From Neckera pumila (Eukaryota > Streptophyta > Bryopsida > Hypnales > Neckeraceae), in NCBI GenBank assembly GCA_963969595.1, contig OZ018413.1, positions 13,133,711 through 13,197,710 of the forward strand: a stretch of DNA of 64,000 nt, given 5' to 3'. The position numbers and the translations under genes are program-made. How positions within the stretch are numbered: the first letter of the stretch is position 1; each line of letters starts with the position of its first letter. Under the pieces are notes generated by a model that had not been told where the DNA came from, did not search any database, and saw only the letters and a program-made list of their open reading frames with translations. Shown here piece by piece: positions 39,579-50,260 of this stretch.

Positions 39579-40345
39579 ATGACAAACAAAATTGAGTATA
39601 GATTTGAATATTTTTCATTCAAACAAATATATTATAAGCATCAATTGGCAAACTCCAAAAGTAGATATACCAAAGTTGTGGAATGCAACATAAAACGCAT
39701 TACTTTGGAAGTTTGAAGAAAAAATTAGTTGTGATTTGAAAAAATTAATTTCAAAGTTACGGTAGTCAAGTCTAAAACTTGGTTTTATATGCCATAATTT
39801 GGAAGCACTTTCTATTTTGTCAATTTTTTCTTAGAACTCCAAAAAAAAATATACCTTGGCTTGTTGGTATACATCATTTCAAATTGTTGTGCACAAAAAT
39901 CAAAGGCATTTGACATTTATAGAATTCAAGATATTTGCAATTTGACAAACATGCAAATGATGTTGGTTCTCATGATATTTGAATGTTTTTTGGAATGGAG
40001 AGTATAAAATTGCATTAGCCATTGTAGAGAGAGTACGAATTGCAAGATGAACCATTGTTACATCTTAATGCCCTTGCATTTAATTTACCAACTAACTTTG
40101 AAATGATGTATACCATGTATTGCATAATTGAGATGATTTATACCAACTAACTTTGAAATTAATTTTCTTTCAATTGACAACTAATATTTTCTTCAAACTT
40201 CTAAATTAATGTGTTATATGTCGCATACTAGTGATACTACAACTTTCATACATCTATTTTTGGGCTTTGTCCATTGATGTTTATGGTATGGTTGTTTGAA
40301 TGAAAATGTTTCAAATCTATATAGTCAGTTTTGTTTGTCACTTAA
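39579..40345. mobile_element. Fold-back-like element with ~300-bp inverted arms
   Basis: The left arm starts atgacaaacaaaattgagta. The right arm ends tcagttttgtttgtcac, its reverse complement with scattered mismatches, and the match continues inward for about 300 bp (catcaattggcaaac with gtccattgatg, atataccttgg with gatgtataccat). It ends about 145 bp from the last recognised RecQ exon. A one-arm copy lies at 35530-36050. Confidence 0.65.
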
Positions 40346-40490
40346 GCATGCCATCACCTTGAATTTTAATTAAAGGATATAAAGGTTTCACTAAATTTTC
40401 ATTTTTGACTGGATTTATGACCAATAGCAGGAATGACACATAATGAATAAAATAATGAATTTGGTAGAATTGAGGAAAAATTTACTGTAC

Positions 40491-43400
40491 CTATGACACT
40501 GAGCAAGCATTTTCCGAGCAATAATTGCTTCATTTCGATCCCTACAACTGGCCAGCAAAGTGGGAAGGGTCGTCATATCCACAAATAACTCTGTTTCAAT
40601 GACAGTTTCCAGATCAAAATGGCAATTATTTCAACAAAAAAGTGCATTTGCCTTACTGAATCAAGAGATGATCGAGAATCAGATGTAATTGCAGAGTTGG
40701 TAACTTACGACAGTGTGATAACCCCCCATCTCTGCCAGCTCTTCCTGCTTCCTGATAGTAATCCTCCAAACTCTATTGCATGTAGTCACAACGTTTTTGT
40801 CAGGTTTTACATAAACATGATTGTCTTATGCAAATTCAAATGTAGGTTCCCTCGTCTATGTTGTGTGTAATTAGCAATCATTCAAAACAAGTCGAATCAT
40901 CATCTTTATACAGAAAATTCCAAGAGATCATGTCGATCTAATAGACTTTACACCCTTAAATCTCTTGCTAGTTCATGACATCAAACTTAGTTCCGAACCA
41001 CTTATAAGGCTCATTTTCGCTCAGAATTTACAGTCATCAACTAAGTTTTTGGACACACCTGGGGCCAACCATAATGGATGACGTGAGAGACATTGGGCTT
41101 GTGAATCCCCATCCCAAACGCAATAGTGGCGATCACTACCTGCACAAACAATAATCCCTAACTTTCGGAAGTGGTTGCTAGTCTCATGATACTGTTGGTC
41201 TATTCTGTCAGTTGCAAAGACTTCTCTAGTGATGAGGTCAGCACAGCTCAATTGCCCTGGTCACTCGCATAATCAGATGCAACTCAGAAACCATTGAAAT
41301 CAGAAGTCTGTCCGTATGACCATGAGTGAAAGTAGCAAACTCACCTGCAAACGATCTGCATGAAAAAGTTCATGCACTTCTTTCAGATGCGCCTTCGGCA
41401 ACTGTCAAAGTCAACAATCATGCATATAACGCAATGTTAAATAATTTCACCAGAGTTTAAATCAGTGAAAGTGAGGAAGCAGATCGCAAAATGCAGAGTG
41501 TAAGGTTTCATCGTTGGTCACTTGATCATGGCTTAATGCAGTATTTAATCTGTTGAAAAGGATTGAAGGAAACAAACATTCCGGTGGTTCCTACCTGCGA
41601 ATGATAAGCCATACTTTTTACGCCACGTCTGCGGAAATACGCAGCCAAATTCTCAGTTTCGGTTCTAGTGGGCATGTAGATAATGCACGCCCCTTCGCGC
41701 CGATTTCCTATCCGGTTTCTGTTTCCACCATGTCGAATACTGGTAGAAAGTTTTCGATGCAGTCTCCTCAATTTATGACCACTGTACCCTCTAGGTTGCA
41801 CTGCTTTGTCCAACAGCACAAACGGCAATGAAAACAATGTCAAAAAACTCCACGGCTGCCCTTATACGGAAGTTGAAGTGTAATAAGAGGTGTGCCAGGA
41901 AGTTCTAGAAAACCTGATGCTCGGTGAAAAAGCACAGCCTGTTCTATCTTTAAAAATATGATGCCCCTGAAACATCACCGTTGCTTTTTAAGTTTTGCTA
42001 AACCTTAATTCATTGCAAGTCACTCTTGAACTCCTTTTCTTAAATAAATGATAGTATCACTGCATTTTAACAACAAGATAGCCATGCATACCCATTCCAA
42101 TCCAATTCCATCATCATGTATCAATGGAGTACATTCTAGAAAACAAATGTGCACCATTGGTACATGAGGGAGGAATTCTTAAAGGGACAAGAATGGGTAT
42201 GCTACCTTAGATTTGCAAATAAGATTTCACTTCACCATGGAAATGAGTAATTAAGCATGCTGAAAACCCATCCGAATCCAAACTGAAGCCAATTCACTCT
42301 CCCCTAAGATAACTACTCCTAATAGCGTCTAAATAAGCAATTCAACAGGGTTCCAATTATTATATTGAAAAAGCTTTAGTGGGGTCTTGTTGGTAGTCAA
42401 AGGGGATTCTAGATTCTCTTGGAAAACATTTATTGAATACTAAATGAATAAACTATTAATTTTCAAAGTACTAAAAACAAGTATTTCTTGAACCAACCCT
42501 AAACTGTCATGAATAGTGGGAGTACATTTTAGGCAAGAATCTTTGAGATCAACTTTAGGAAGGGGTTGGAATTAGGTGCTGTTACCTTAATAACGATGGA
42601 GGTTAATGTACAATGACTTTGACAATAGCTCTTTACATGCCATGAAAACATTACTAAGACCTCCGACACATTTGCAAGACAGTGCAAAGTCCTTTTAGAA
42701 TTTCACATCTCGAGTTCCAAAGGGATTACACGGGACCTTTTCCAGCAAGAAGTAGAGATCCATGTTGCATGAATGAGGGGAATGATCCAATGATTCGGCA
42801 CTGCAGTTGTTGTGGTATTGTCCAACCTAGAGTTAAAGACAAGGTAGCCACCATCTAGATAGATAAATGCATAAGAACAGAGGTACTCACCCTCAAAATC
42901 GCCACCTATCCTCTCCTCCTCTGGGTTCATTGGCATCTCGTGCATGTCCTGGATGCTCCTACGTCCAACACCTCGAGCGACACAAGTCTCATCATCATCA
43001 GTTTCCTCAAACTCAGTAGGGATATGCTCTGGATCGTCATCAAGATTTCCACCAGGCAAAGGAGCTACTTCTGGACATTTCGCTCTGGCCATAGTGGTTG
43101 CCCTTTCAATTTCAGCAGCTTCGTCAACTGGTCGAGTGTCTGGCAACTGACGAGGCTGAAGATCGGGAATGGATGGATAACTATGGTCAGTGTGCACACT
43201 GTGGTGGAGCTTCGGGCGAGGCTGGCCCCTCCTTTGGCCTCCTCCTCTACCTTTGTACTTTCTAATGACAGGCTCGAAGTCTTCTTTGTAAGAATCGGGG
43301 TGCGATGTTCTGCTATGATGCACCTTCATCGAGACAAGACAAATTAGAGGACATTACACCGTGACTGATCTTCGTGTGCAATCATAATATCATATAACTG

Positions 43401-45078
43401 GGATTCGAGGACCAATGTTAGTAAATTGCCACTAGGACCCTTGAGTAAACACTACATTATCTAGTAGAAACACTCTATTAGCAGAAACACTCCCTTGTCG
43501 CAATGTGACACTAATAGGATAAACTTTCAAGGCAGAATGATACTTCAATGAAAGAAAGGTTCATTCTCTCTTGAAAATGATAATCCGATATTGTTATTTA
43601 GGAGTGTACTTATTCAGAGGTACTTTCATTTAAGAATCGTAGAATGAACAATATTGAATGGTACAGCATGAGGCTGAAGTTGAGATAAGTATTGTATAAC
43701 AGCTTAATCATGGGACACATTACTGTATAATCTAGGATACCGTCATAAGAATTTACCGAAAATATAAGATTGGGCCTGTGGAAGGAAGTGACGATAATCT
43801 TGGGATGTGACTCCTTGAGGTTCAAGCACTTCAGGATGTCGTCACGCACTCGGCCAGTAGCTGTAGCTGTGAGGGCCATGATAGGAATGCAAACTTTCTT
43901 CCCTCTCCATGTAATATCACTGAAACGACTTCGAAGTATTCCCAATTTCCTGCAAATTAATGACCCATAATTATTACAAAATCTGATCCCAGACGTCTTT
44001 CTAGTCCTCAGCAAAGTCATGATCCATGTAAAGATTCACGATGTCCACGAAGGATAAGCGTGACGTTCAGATACCCTCCAAACTTTAATTCAAATCTAGA
44101 TTAATTTTGGTGTTCATCATCTCGACTACTGATTCTAAACTGTAAAAAGAGTCAACATCCAGGACATAATTGACACCTCTTGTGTACGCCCCAAAAGAAT
44201 AAAGTGCCACTGTTTAGCTTCATGTGGAGGTTTCCACCGAGCGTCCATAGATTTGCAGACACTAAGGAAGGCGTCATACCCGTATTCAGGCCGAAAGTCG
44301 TGGCCCCACTTCGAAACACAATGGGCCTCGTCGACAGCAAACAATGCTATTCCTCTACTGCGAGCTAAGCCCTGCAAACCAGTCGCCAGCCTGCCACCAT
44401 GAACAATGTGACCATCATAGAAGAACGCAACTTTTCTCAAAAAAACGACGGCAGATAAGTATTTGCGAACAAAATGTGTACACCATCAGGGAAAGCAGAG
44501 TGTAAGATAATCTGCAGTTACCGCTGAAGAGATTCCGGACACATGTAGATAAGGCTATAATTCCCGTACAAGGCTCTTCGTTCCACTGCATGGTCAGGCT
44601 GTGAAGATCCTAGAAAGCAAGTAGAAACTCCCGCAGCCGCTAACTGTAGGCATTGATCGTGCATCAGACTAATCAATGGAGAGATCACCACCACCACTTT
44701 TTGGGAGATTAACGCTGGTAGTTGGTAGCATAAGGATTTACCTACATCACGCTCAGTTCTTTTTAAGACGCGAGAGTAGAAGTTCGAAATTATGATACCG
44801 TGTTACACAGCTACCCTCAATAGGTGTCAGCAATTTTGGAAGTACTTTGAAATGTGATCGGCCTGAAAGTACTAGAAATCAGTGACAATCGGCATTCTGA
44901 ATGAACAGCGAAAATTTAGAGGAAAGAGGAAGAAGACTTTACCGGAACCGCTCGCTGACAGTACAAAGCAGTCCCGGTTACTAGCCCATGCTTCTAGGGC
45001 TTGTTTCTGGAAACCCTTGAGCTTCTGGTGACCAAAGTGATGCCGCAACAGATGCCGCGCTCTCTCCGTGTAATCCAT
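40491..45078 (-). CDS. RECQSIM: RecQsim-like DNA helicase, ten exons found, C-terminus not found
   Basis: RecQ helicases unwind DNA 3' to 5' in repair and recombination; nuclear. RecQsim is a plant type with an acidic insert inside the helicase core. Exons (minus): 45078-44943, 44741-44522, 44390-44280, 43949-43757, 43323-42891, 41800-41595, 41401-41345, 41139-41059, 40772-40709, 40590-40491. All junctions are GT-AG and in phase, giving about 533 residues. Motifs in order: [15 protein letters not shown] (Walker A), [31 protein letters not shown] (DEAH), [15 protein letters not shown]; then an insert of some 190 residues with NLDDDPEH and EETDDDE; then [56 protein letters not shown]. In motif V the usual GIDKP is GIHKP. 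The last exon ends CHR, where the zinc-binding region should begin. No later exon is visible in 12.8 kb. N-terminal exons may also lie upstream. Confidence 0.88.
42328..42592 (+). repeat. Dispersed ~265-bp repeat (family R3), copy 3, in a RecQ intron
   Basis: It runs from aaataagcaattcaacaggg to gaattaggtgctgttacctt and matches 7014-7280 closely (attctagattctcttgg, gaatagtgggagtacatttt, aggcaagaatc). It sits in the roughly 1.1-kb intron between exons 5 and 6. Confidence 0.75.
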
Positions 45079-46603
45079 TCTTCAATCACATCTTCATCAA
45101 TCTCACCTCTGCCCGCATCTCTGGTTTCCTAATGCGCGACACAAGTTAAGTGTGTGGTCTCGTGACCTGTTGACAAGTGGTGTAGGAATTTGCTCAAATT
45201 GAAATGCAGCTATCAATCACCCCCAAGTCATCAAAGTCGTTGCTAATGGAATAATTTCCAAACTAAGATCGCAGCTCGTCATATGGTGCAAGTTTCTCAA
45301 CACATAGCAATTGCTTCTCATTGAGGAATCCCAATTCTACGCGTACACTGAACAGTCAATGCTCGCATATCCGAGGTCATTGCTCGCGCGATGTACCTAA
45401 TTTTGGCTTGCCATGATGTCTTGCTGCCCTTACGACCTAGTTGTTGCATTAAACCACAACTATCGGCATTAGGAGATAGCATGATCAAGCTAAATCGAAT
45501 GAAAAGCGGTTTTAAACTAGAGGCAGAGAGCATAGCCAAGAGATATTGCGATGGAAGGGTCTAACATTTGCAGAAGAGGAAACGTTTCATGACGATTAGC
45601 TGCTTCCGAGATGTTAGGGAGCACCATCCTCGAAAGCACAAAGTGACATCACTGTTTCCTTTCTCTTCGTCCCGAAATGGCATGATACGTTGGTGGTCCA
45701 TGAATTGTGGCAAACTCAGTAATGTACTGAACATGCTGACTCGTTCGCCGTGTCCAGCATATTGTGCGCTCCAAGGAAGATGGGAGGCAACCTAATGTTT
45801 GATCAGTCAACTGGAAGCTATTTATAATCACATACTAAAAGGAGACGCTTCTTGCATATGTCAAATGAATGCATCATAGAACCGAAATATTTTGAAATTG
45901 AGATCGTATATTCGCTGAATCAACATCCAAATTAAGAGGAGCATAAAAGCGAGCAGCAGTCTTAATATCAACAGAGTACTTGTATCCATTTCTGAGTATG
46001 GAACTTAGCTCCGTCAATCTAAGAGGCCTCACAGTCTAAAGTAATCTTCAAATTCCTTTCAAAATTGAGATCAGTCGATTGCTCATTAGAGTCTCTCAAC
46101 TATGATTTCAGACATACCATCTCCTCAGATCAGCTTTCATTGTGCAAAACGATATAGTGAACTCACCAGATTTCCATTTCGCTGGTGTGGAATATGATGC
46201 AACAAGCTATCCGATTAATGAAGAAGCGAGGCATGATCGTGAATCCGATGGAGTTAAATTAAAAGATATCAATCCAGAGCATGCACACAAGGCGAGCAAA
46301 ACACATAATATATCTCCCAGAGCCAGGCAAGATCGACACAATTGATTGCAAAAAAATGAGACTTTATTCACAAGGCAAAATCAAGTACACGGTGAAGTAC
46401 TTCGAAACTAGGGACCTGCTTTTATTTTCCAACAGAAATCATGATCCACTTCTATGCTCGTAGCATTAGAACTACAGACTACTATACCGTCAGCGGATGC
46501 AACTTTCCATGCTCTCAAGAACACAAATGTCTTCTCTTCCACTTTTCAAGGCCGATCGCCTCATAAGCCATATCCACAAAGCTGCATATATATATCACCT
46601 ATT
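45079..46603. other. Spacer between the helicase gene and HSP20
   Basis: This presumably holds the helicase promoter and the HSP20 3' untranslated region. Frames open for 60-75 codons occur on both strands near 45.3-45.8 kb but show no recognisable motif. The block is less AT-rich than ordinary spacer, so an unrecognised upstream exon of the helicase gene or a decayed gene cannot be ruled out. Confidence 0.45.
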
Positions 46604-47077
46604 TCAAGCAATGTCTATCTGACGAACATGTGGCTTTGGTTTCTGCAGTTTGGGAATAGTCACAGTCAGAACACCATCCAGCACCTGCGCTTTCACTTCG
46701 TCAGTATTTGTATTCTCCGGAAGCCGGAAGCGCCGCAAGAACGTCCCGCGCGCACGCTCCACGCGATGCCAAGTGTCTCCCTTCTGCACCTCCTCTTTCT
46801 TCCTCTCCCCGCCAATCTCCAGAGTCTTCCCGTCCACCACCTGCACTTTCACTTCCTCCTTCGTCAGTCCAGGAAGATCAGCCTTGAACACATGCGACTC
46901 CGGAGTTTCGCGCCAATCGATTTGCGTGTTGGCCACCGCGTGTGCATCCCGCGCATATTGCCGCGACGGAGTGTTATGCTCCAGCACCGAGAACCCTTCG
47001 AACGGATCCCACACGCCACCATTCCCCATCGAGTCAAACAGGTCGTGGCCTCCGCGCCCGAACACAGACAGCGCCAT
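46604..47077 (-). CDS. HSP20: Cytosolic class I small heat-shock protein (HSP20), intronless
   Basis: ATP-independent chaperone that assembles into oligomers and holds heat-unfolded proteins; cytosolic class I in plants, since no signal or transit peptide is present. 157 residues, the usual size. The start is the MALSVFG methionine, the normal class I start. The N-terminal arm (MALSVFGRGG to about 45) contains DLFDSMG and VWDPFEGF. The alpha-crystallin domain runs from about 51 (TQIDWRETPESHVFKADLPG) through VVDGKTLEIGGERKKEE and GTFLRRFRLPENTNTDEVKA to GVLTVTIPK near 143. The C-terminal extension carries the I-X-I oligomerisation motif as IDI. A heat-shock promoter lies upstream. Nothing suggests damage. 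It lies head-to-tail upstream of the helicase gene. Confidence 0.97.
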   Translation of the reverse strand: MALSVFGRGGHDLFDSMGNGGVWDPFEGFSVLEHNTPSRQYARDAHAVANTQIDWRETPESHVFKADLPGLTKEEVKVQVVDGKTLEIGGERKKEEVQKGDTWHRVERARGTFLRRFRLPENTNTDEVKAQVLDGVLTVTIPKLQKPKPHVRQIDIA

Positions 47078-47304
47078 CGCAATCAAAAATCCTCAACAAA
47101 AATCAACCGATCCTTTCACAAACGCAAAAGGCTCGCTCAAGACAATGATCTGCTCCAACAGAAATGCTAATGTAGTCAAAAATCTTAAGAAACTGTCAAT
47201 ACGGCAATGTTAGCTCAAAGGAATTGAAGCTCAAATGACAGATTACAGCACTGGACAGAATGAGAATGCGACTCACTGATGCTCAACAGCAGAGAGGACG
47301 GAAT

Positions 47305-47311
47305 TCTTATA
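47305..47311 (-). promoter_or_regulatory. TATA box of HSP20
   Basis: TATAAGA on the minus strand, about 230 bp upstream of the start codon. It lies just downstream of the heat-shock elements, which is the normal arrangement. It implies a leader of roughly 200 bases. Confidence 0.7.
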
Positions 47312-47330
47312 CGCAAGACTGCAATGTCTG

Positions 47331-47352
47331 GAACATTCGAGATTTCTTGAGA
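47331..47352. promoter_or_regulatory. Proximal heat-shock element of HSP20
   Basis: gGAAcaTTCgaGAttTCttGAg shows alternating nGAAn/nTTCn units at 5-bp spacing, the binding site of trimeric heat-shock factors, with one imperfect unit. It lies about 20 bp upstream of the TATA box. Confidence 0.85.
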
Positions 47353-47391
47353 AGCGTCAAGCACAATGACGAATTAAAGACGACGGAAGAA

Positions 47392-47410
47392 CTTTCAAGA
47401 ACGTTCGGGA
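47392..47410. promoter_or_regulatory. Distal heat-shock element of HSP20
   Basis: cTTTCaaGAAcgTTCggGA contains three perfect contiguous 5-bp units plus a partial fourth, a strong heat-shock factor site. A further GAA unit follows near 47419. Together with the proximal element it predicts strong heat induction. Confidence 0.88.
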
Positions 47411-47735
47411 CAGGTCAAGAACGTTACTGTACCGGCTCGAACCGTCCAAGACCGTCGCCGTCGATGTGGATGACAGAAAGTACAGCTTTCATCCATCGCG
47501 CTCTCTCATCTGGTCGGGCATGGGAAGCTGACGAGGATGAGCCACGTAAGCCAGCGCTGCCAAGTCTTTTGAATTCAACGAACTGCCTTTGCGTTGCAGA
47601 GGCGCTCTGCCGAAGGAGATACCGGTGCCGGTATATTTATACCCGGTTCTTTTGGTGAGCAAAAGTAACCCCATAAGCATCGAACTAGAAATTCTCTGGC
47701 GGAAGAAAGTAGATGATGGAAAAAAGAGTAACTCA

Positions 47736-48123
47736 CTAAGGTCGGACCACCCATTTCCAACCAGGGAACAATTCCCAACCGGAAGTGCCCCTATTTCGAA
47801 TCATGGCTTGTAATGTGTTTTTTTACTCATCATGACACATGACACATGCCTTAAAGTATGCAAAAAGTAACAAGAAAGTAGATAGTAGGAAGCTAGTTCT
47901 GGAGTGATCAGAATTGGAAGACTCTACATATTGAGAATTGGTTCGGAACACTTTTTGGCTCCCAAAATGCACAGAAATTTCAGTTTTGCAAAAAAAATTC
48001 TGAAAATTTCACAATCTCAATATTTTCTATCTCCCTGCATGGGAAAAATCTCCATCGCATACAACTGCTCACCATCTGCGCCACAGGAGCTTAAGTGATT
48101 ACGTACAGGTGGTCCGACCTTAG
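47736..48123. mobile_element. TIR element ~388 bp upstream of HSP20, perfect 16-bp ends
   Basis: The left end ctaaggtcggaccacc and right end ggtggtccgaccttag are exact reverse complements. The interior is AT-rich and non-coding. It lies about 325 bp beyond the distal heat-shock element. The target duplication is not obvious, and the superfamily is not assigned. Confidence 0.8.
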
Positions 48124-48312
48124 ATGCATGAAGCAAACTCAAAATGAATTGGAAGTCATCACATCTTGAGCTGAAACGTCAACATGATGAAACGGAATAG
48201 TAAAACAGAATATTGAGATCAACGGAATTAAAAAATGGATGTGGATGAATTGGATGCGATTGTTAAGTACTGTTATTGCTTCTGTGCCTCACGATCAGAC
48301 TGAGTATAAGTT

Positions 48313-48330
48313 CCCCCCCCCCCCCCCCCC
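48313..48330 (+). repeat. Poly-C tract of 18 bases
   Basis: An uninterrupted C run between gtataagtt and gaattgtg. Length is likely to vary or be misassembled. Confidence 0.9.
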
Positions 48331-48574
48331 GAATTGTGTTGAAAATGGAGAAAATCTGTGAAGGGGAATCAATTGAAGCAATTAGAAAAGCCAATTTAGT
48401 TTCCATGCCAATTTAGTATCAAAGTGATTGGATAATATAACACTAAAATGACTTTTGTTGTCAAAAATGTGGCCTCTGGTATCAAAATGGCACCAAAACA
48501 ATTTGGCACAACTTTTGTGATGAGAAGGAGGACTTGAGGACTAATCATGGAGAAGGAAGAAGAATTGCAGGGTA

Positions 48575-48775
48575 CAGTAGAACCTCTCTAAACTAATTAG
48601 TCCCGGACCAGTTTCAAATGGTCTGACAGAATTACATTAGGGAGGTTTATTAGCTTATGGAGGGTCATTTTTAGTCATAACCTTTGTTATAGGGACAAGT
48701 CTAGGACCGGTCTGACAACATTGCCTTACAGAGGTTTATTAGCTTATGGAGGAACAACTTGAGGAGGTTCTAATG
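48575..48775. mobile_element. pogo/Emigrant-like MITE, 201 bp, TA target duplication
   Basis: The left end cagtagaacctctctaaac and right end (read inverted) CATTAGAACCTCC are flanked on both sides by TA (48573-48574 and 48776-48777). This agrees with Tc1/mariner-pogo MITEs of plants, whose ends read CAGTARAACCTCT. Inside, aggtttattagcttatggag occurs twice. Non-coding. Confidence 0.8.
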
Positions 48776-49922
48776 TAGTCATGGAGCTACCCAAGACAGA
48801 GAACTGGTGCGTGCATTCTTTGTTTGCATTAGGTATAGGGCTAGGAGCCTAACGTGTCTGCCAAATTAGGCTCATATGGAATGAGAGTGAGAATGAGCAC
48901 ACTTTTCATAATCACCCACAAGGTGAGGCAAAACATTATTAGACCTTCCTATACATTGAGTTGTCTTTATTTGTTCTGTACAATGCATGAATTTCATTTG
49001 CCTAACAAATGAATAAAAATCCCCCTGTGGATTTGCCGGGATCATGTCCCTGGTTCTATGTATTGTTTCTTCTTTGAAATGGAAATGGTCCATGTGTTTC
49101 GGGAAAATAAAATAATAACAATTTATTTTTTAATAATAATAATAAATAATAATGAATAAAAATTAAAATAAAAGCGATTGTACTTTACAGTAGTTGGACA
49201 ATTCAACTACTGTACCGGTGGTCAGGGTCCGCACCCAAAAAACAATTCTGAAAAGAGATAGTCTTTTTCTTGCTGGATCCGTCTGGTGTAATAAAATAAA
49301 ATTTATTTATAAGAAAAAGAACCGAAAAAAACCAGCCAATTGCATACCGTGATCCCATAGTCAGTGGCGAATGGCGAGTGTGGCCCAATAACGGCAGGAG
49401 CACTTCAAATCAAATCAGAAGCAGTAAAACTATGAAATGATTTTCCTTGCATGTCGCCACGTAAAGATCCAACTATATCCTAAATCAGATCAGGTGCCAT
49501 ACAGTCTCGTATTTTACTTTAATATACCGGGGGTTCATACCGGTAAATATGATACGGTACCTGCCAAACTCAGGACCAGCATCATTCAGTTCCGGAAGTT
49601 TTGGAGTTTTACCGGCTAATTTCCTTCAATTCCCAAATTGAACAGACTGGTCAAGTATCATGGAGTCCATTTATTTTCTCTATTTTTAACTCAAAATAGG
49701 AATTTTATAGATCTTTTCACTAGGTTTTTGGTATTGTTTCCAATTGCAACCAATTTTTTTTCCCAATTCCATCAGTTATCTTTGAACTAGTGGTCAGTTT
49801 TTTCCAAATATAACTCACAACCAGTCACCTTGATTTCATTGGTGTCATTTTTTTGGATGTAATGTTGCAAGAAGGATCCAATTCATCAAAGAGATGTAAT
49901 GTAGGATACTGATGCATTGTCG

Positions 49923-50091
49923 GCACTGTAAGAAACTTGCATCTTAGGTGACGGATTTTAGGTGACATCGAATTTATCAAGATTGTTATCAAAATGTTAT
50001 GTTAAGACATCATTGTCAACATAAAAATATGGGTTGTTAAATTCAATGTCACCTAAAATCCATCACCTAAGATGCATGTTTCTTATAGTGC
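49923..50091. mobile_element. Palindromic MITE, 169 bp, arms of ~54 bp
   Basis: The left arm begins gcactgtaagaaacttgcat. The right arm inverted begins GCACTATAAGAAACATGCAT. About 50 of 54 bases agree, leaving a spacer of roughly 60 bp. It would fold into a long hairpin and could be a source of small RNAs. No clear target duplication. Confidence 0.85.
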
Positions 50092-50260
50092 ATGGCTTTT
50101 TGATTGGATCCACAAATTTTTTTTGTAGTAGAACAGCAAACTCCTGAATTTTTCACATGTATTTTGATCAACTCATTTTTGTATTTTTGAATTGTATACC
50201 ACCTATAAGCACAATATAGGTGGTGAAGGAAAAATACATATAACTTCTCATCACTATCTC

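Noticed and set aside
45568..45831. Frames near 45.6-45.8 kb as a possible extra gene or extra helicase exon
   Set aside because: No conserved motif and no splice link to MDYTERAR at 45078; left as unassigned spacer.
46454..47213. Long plus-strand frames of 238 and 187 codons
   Set aside because: They lie antisense to the HSP20 gene, whose protein is unmistakable; the long frames reflect its GC-rich codons.
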